Made by a program: the position numbers and the translations under genes. Source: Amblyornis subalaris (Eukaryota; Chordata; Aves; Passeriformes; Ptilonorhynchidae). From it: a stretch of 64,000 nt of DNA. The notes beneath the pieces are model-generated. The model made no database searches, had not been told where the DNA came from, and saw nothing but the letters and a program-made list of their open reading frames with translations. Of this stretch, positions 61,986 through 64,000 are shown in pieces; position 1 is the first letter of the stretch; each line of letters starts with the position of its first letter. The DNA is taken from NCBI GenBank assembly GCA_018881555.1, contig JACAXG010000071.1, forward strand, positions 437,021-501,020. The letters are read 5' to 3'.

Positions 61986-64000
61986 CTGTGGGGCGAGCAG
62001 GGATGAGTCCGGCTGCACTTCCCTCTCCAGCACCCACAGAACCCCTGTGGGGATCCCACCTGCCCCTCTGGAGCCCCCCCAGCCTCCCCAGAAGGGTCCG
62101 ACCTCCCCAGGGGGACCCCAACAGACCCCAAATCTTTGCTCCAATTCCAGTCACCCGCTCGCAGCACCCGCCCTGCCCTTGCTACTGCCACAGACAAANC
62201 CCATTTGGCATTCCGCCCTAAAAACACATTCCTTGGACGTGCCTGAGCTTGGGGTGCCACCAGGTGGGCNCTGCAGGTGGGGGGACACCCAGGGTGCCGC
62301 AGCATCCAGCCGGGAGAATCCCTGGGGATCCTGGGTCTGGNTATGCCAGCACTCGTTGGGGGCTGAGGACTATCCCCATCCCGGGGTCCTGGGGTGGGTG
62401 CTGGAGCTGTGCTGCACTTCACCCCCAAAAAATCCCAAATCTTGACGGAATTGCTGCAGTGTTCAGCNCTCTCTGGTGCAGAGGAGGATGGAAGTGGGAG
62501 GGTTTGGGGCTTCTGGCTCAAAATGAACCCCTGGGATGTGGGAGAAGATCCCTGCAGGGTGTCAGGGAGAGGCTGTGAGGAAACTGAGGCATGGCCTGAG
62601 TCCACTGGCTCCATCCCACCTCCTGCTGCACTCGGAGCTCTGCTCCTTTTTGGGGCAGTTTCTGGCTTTTTGATGCCACCTGATGTGCAGAGCTGGAACC
62701 GGGCTGACGGAAAAGAAGGAGCAGGGAATTTGTACTGGGGGACAAATGGGAAGCCAGGCCGGGATGTCGGTGCCTCTTCCTTCTCCATGTGGCTGCCGGA
62801 GGGATTTGTGCTGGAGGATCCCCGCAGGAGAAATGGGCTGTGAATTTTGGTTTTTGCAGGGAAAAAACCATGTTGGGTTATCNTACCAACCCCCAGTGCT
62901 CGGGGACATTCCTGCCTGGATGGTGGCACATTGGTGACATCTTCTGAGGTGTTTTGGGGGAGTTTTGTAGGATTTGGTGTGATGGCCGAGCTTCTCCATG
63001 GCCAGTGTCCCTGCNCAGGCAGGGAGATCCTCCCACCTCTCCCCGTGCTCCCAGGGGGCCCTACTATGCTCCAGCACCTCCAAAATTCATCCTGCAAGGA
63101 TGCTCATCCCAGAGAGCTCAAAGGTGGCTCCTTGTCAGGTGGCTCGAGATGNTGGGGGACAGGCAAGGACATTTCCCAACAGTGGCCAAAGTGGGGTCAT
63201 GGCTGGAGGGCCCTGACCCTCCCCTTTGAGCAGCCCCTGCCCCAGCACACCCTGAGTCTGCTCAGCCCCAGAGTGAAGCTGTGTCAGGGTGCCACCGATG
63301 TCCCCCAAACTGGAGGGACAGGGGGAGGTGGCAGCACGTGGGTGTCCGGCACCGCCGGCATCGATCCCCGCGGCCGCAGGTGGGTGCTGGGGGGGCACAA
63401 CACTGGGACCCCGGGGCTGGGTGAACACCCTGGACAACACCTGGTGCAGGGACACGGACACGTGGGGAGTGTGCACACNGACACANGGNCACACACATGT
63501 CACTGCAGGGTGTGCACACACGCACGCAGACACAGGCACCGCTGCGGCGGGGCTGGGACACCCTGGCAGTGACACCGGACCTGTGTGTGACACACGGACA
63601 CACGGACACACTCCCTGCGGTGGTGCTGTGCTTGTGTGGGTCACACACCTTACAGGGATGTGCAAACACACACACAGAGACACACACACAGAGACACATG
63701 CCTTGCAGTGACACTGTACCTGTGTGCACACACACAACCAGAACCCTGTCACAGTGACGCTGTCCCTGTGTGTGCACACGGATGTTGCAATGACGTGTGT
63801 GCAAACACACACCGACACCTGGAGCGATGTGCTCGTGCGTGTGCACACCCACGGGCGCGCTCACAGCCCCCTGGCAGCGCTGCTGTGCTTGTGCACACAC
63901 ATGGGCACACACAGTCACCTTGCAGTGATGCTGTGCTTGTGCACACACATGGACACGCACAGTCACCTTGCAGTGCTGCTGTGCTTGTGCACACACATGG
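61986..64000 (-). other. CABP7: CABP7 intron 1, running off the right edge
   Basis: No exon 1 of CABP7 is visible. Single Ns are frequent. The last 570 bases are CA-rich tandem repeats. Confidence 0.6.
63430..64000. repeat. CA-rich minisatellite with a 48-bp unit at the end
   Basis: The words 'cacacac', 'gtgcttgtgcacacacatgg' and 'agtcaccttgcagtg' recur. The last three units (63870-64000) are near-identical with a 48-base period; earlier units are diverged. The array continues past the window. Confidence 0.85.

Noticed and set aside
61838..63097. 419-codon open frame on the minus strand
   Set aside because: It reads CABP7 exon 2 in a wrong frame and then intron sequence. It also contains several Ns.
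63870..64000. regularly spaced repeats that might suggest a CRISPR array
   Set aside because: Units follow each other directly without unique spacers, in a vertebrate intron. It is a minisatellite.
61990..64000. CABP7 exon 1
   Set aside because: No minus-strand segment encodes the conserved N-terminus. It must lie beyond the right edge.

Overview
The window looks like a gene-dense piece of a passerine bird genome, probably a microchromosome. Three things point there. There are more than two dozen 5'-truncated CR1 LINE tails. There is a tRNA-Ile-headed SINE with a CR1 tail, which matches the songbird family TguSINE1 as I recall it. The gene order is the one found around ASCC2 in vertebrates (human 22q12.2). 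All the genes are split by spliceosomal introns. Isolated single Ns are scattered through the sequence.

Layout: 1-8.9 kb is gene-poor, with CR1 copies and the SINE. A CpG island at about 8.9-9.5 kb starts ASCC2 (+). Its 18 coding exons run from 11672 to 34323 and join without a frame break into 751 residues. UQCR10 (-) has two coding exons between 37165 and 38495. It sits head to head with ZMAT5 (+), which has five coding exons from 43633 to 54190 and encodes 170 residues. The two share a CpG-island promoter near 38.35-38.75 kb that carries duplicated ZNF143/THAP11-type motifs, an NRF1-type motif and a YY1-type motif at the UQCR10 start codon. CABP7 (-) occupies the right end. Its coding exons 2 to 5 lie between 59599 and 61985, and exon 1 lies beyond the window. 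ASCC2/UQCR10 and ZMAT5/CABP7 are tail-to-tail pairs.

The genes do not form one pathway. ASCC2 is the ubiquitin-binding subunit of the ASCC helicase complex. UQCR10 is a small subunit of respiratory complex III. ZMAT5 is the 20K protein of the U11/U12 minor-spliceosome particle. CABP7 is a tail-anchored calcium sensor. One cross-link is worth noting: an ASCC2 intron (24402-24823) has the textbook signals of a U12-type intron, the class that the ZMAT5 protein helps to splice.

The right third is rich in tandem repeats: a polypurine minisatellite, a telomere-like hexamer array, a GC-rich repeat of about 26 bp and a 48-bp minisatellite running off the edge. I did not find a novel multi-gene system. 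The most interesting signals are the U12-type intron that has taken in a CR1 copy, the bidirectional promoter architecture and the telomere-like array inside CABP7.
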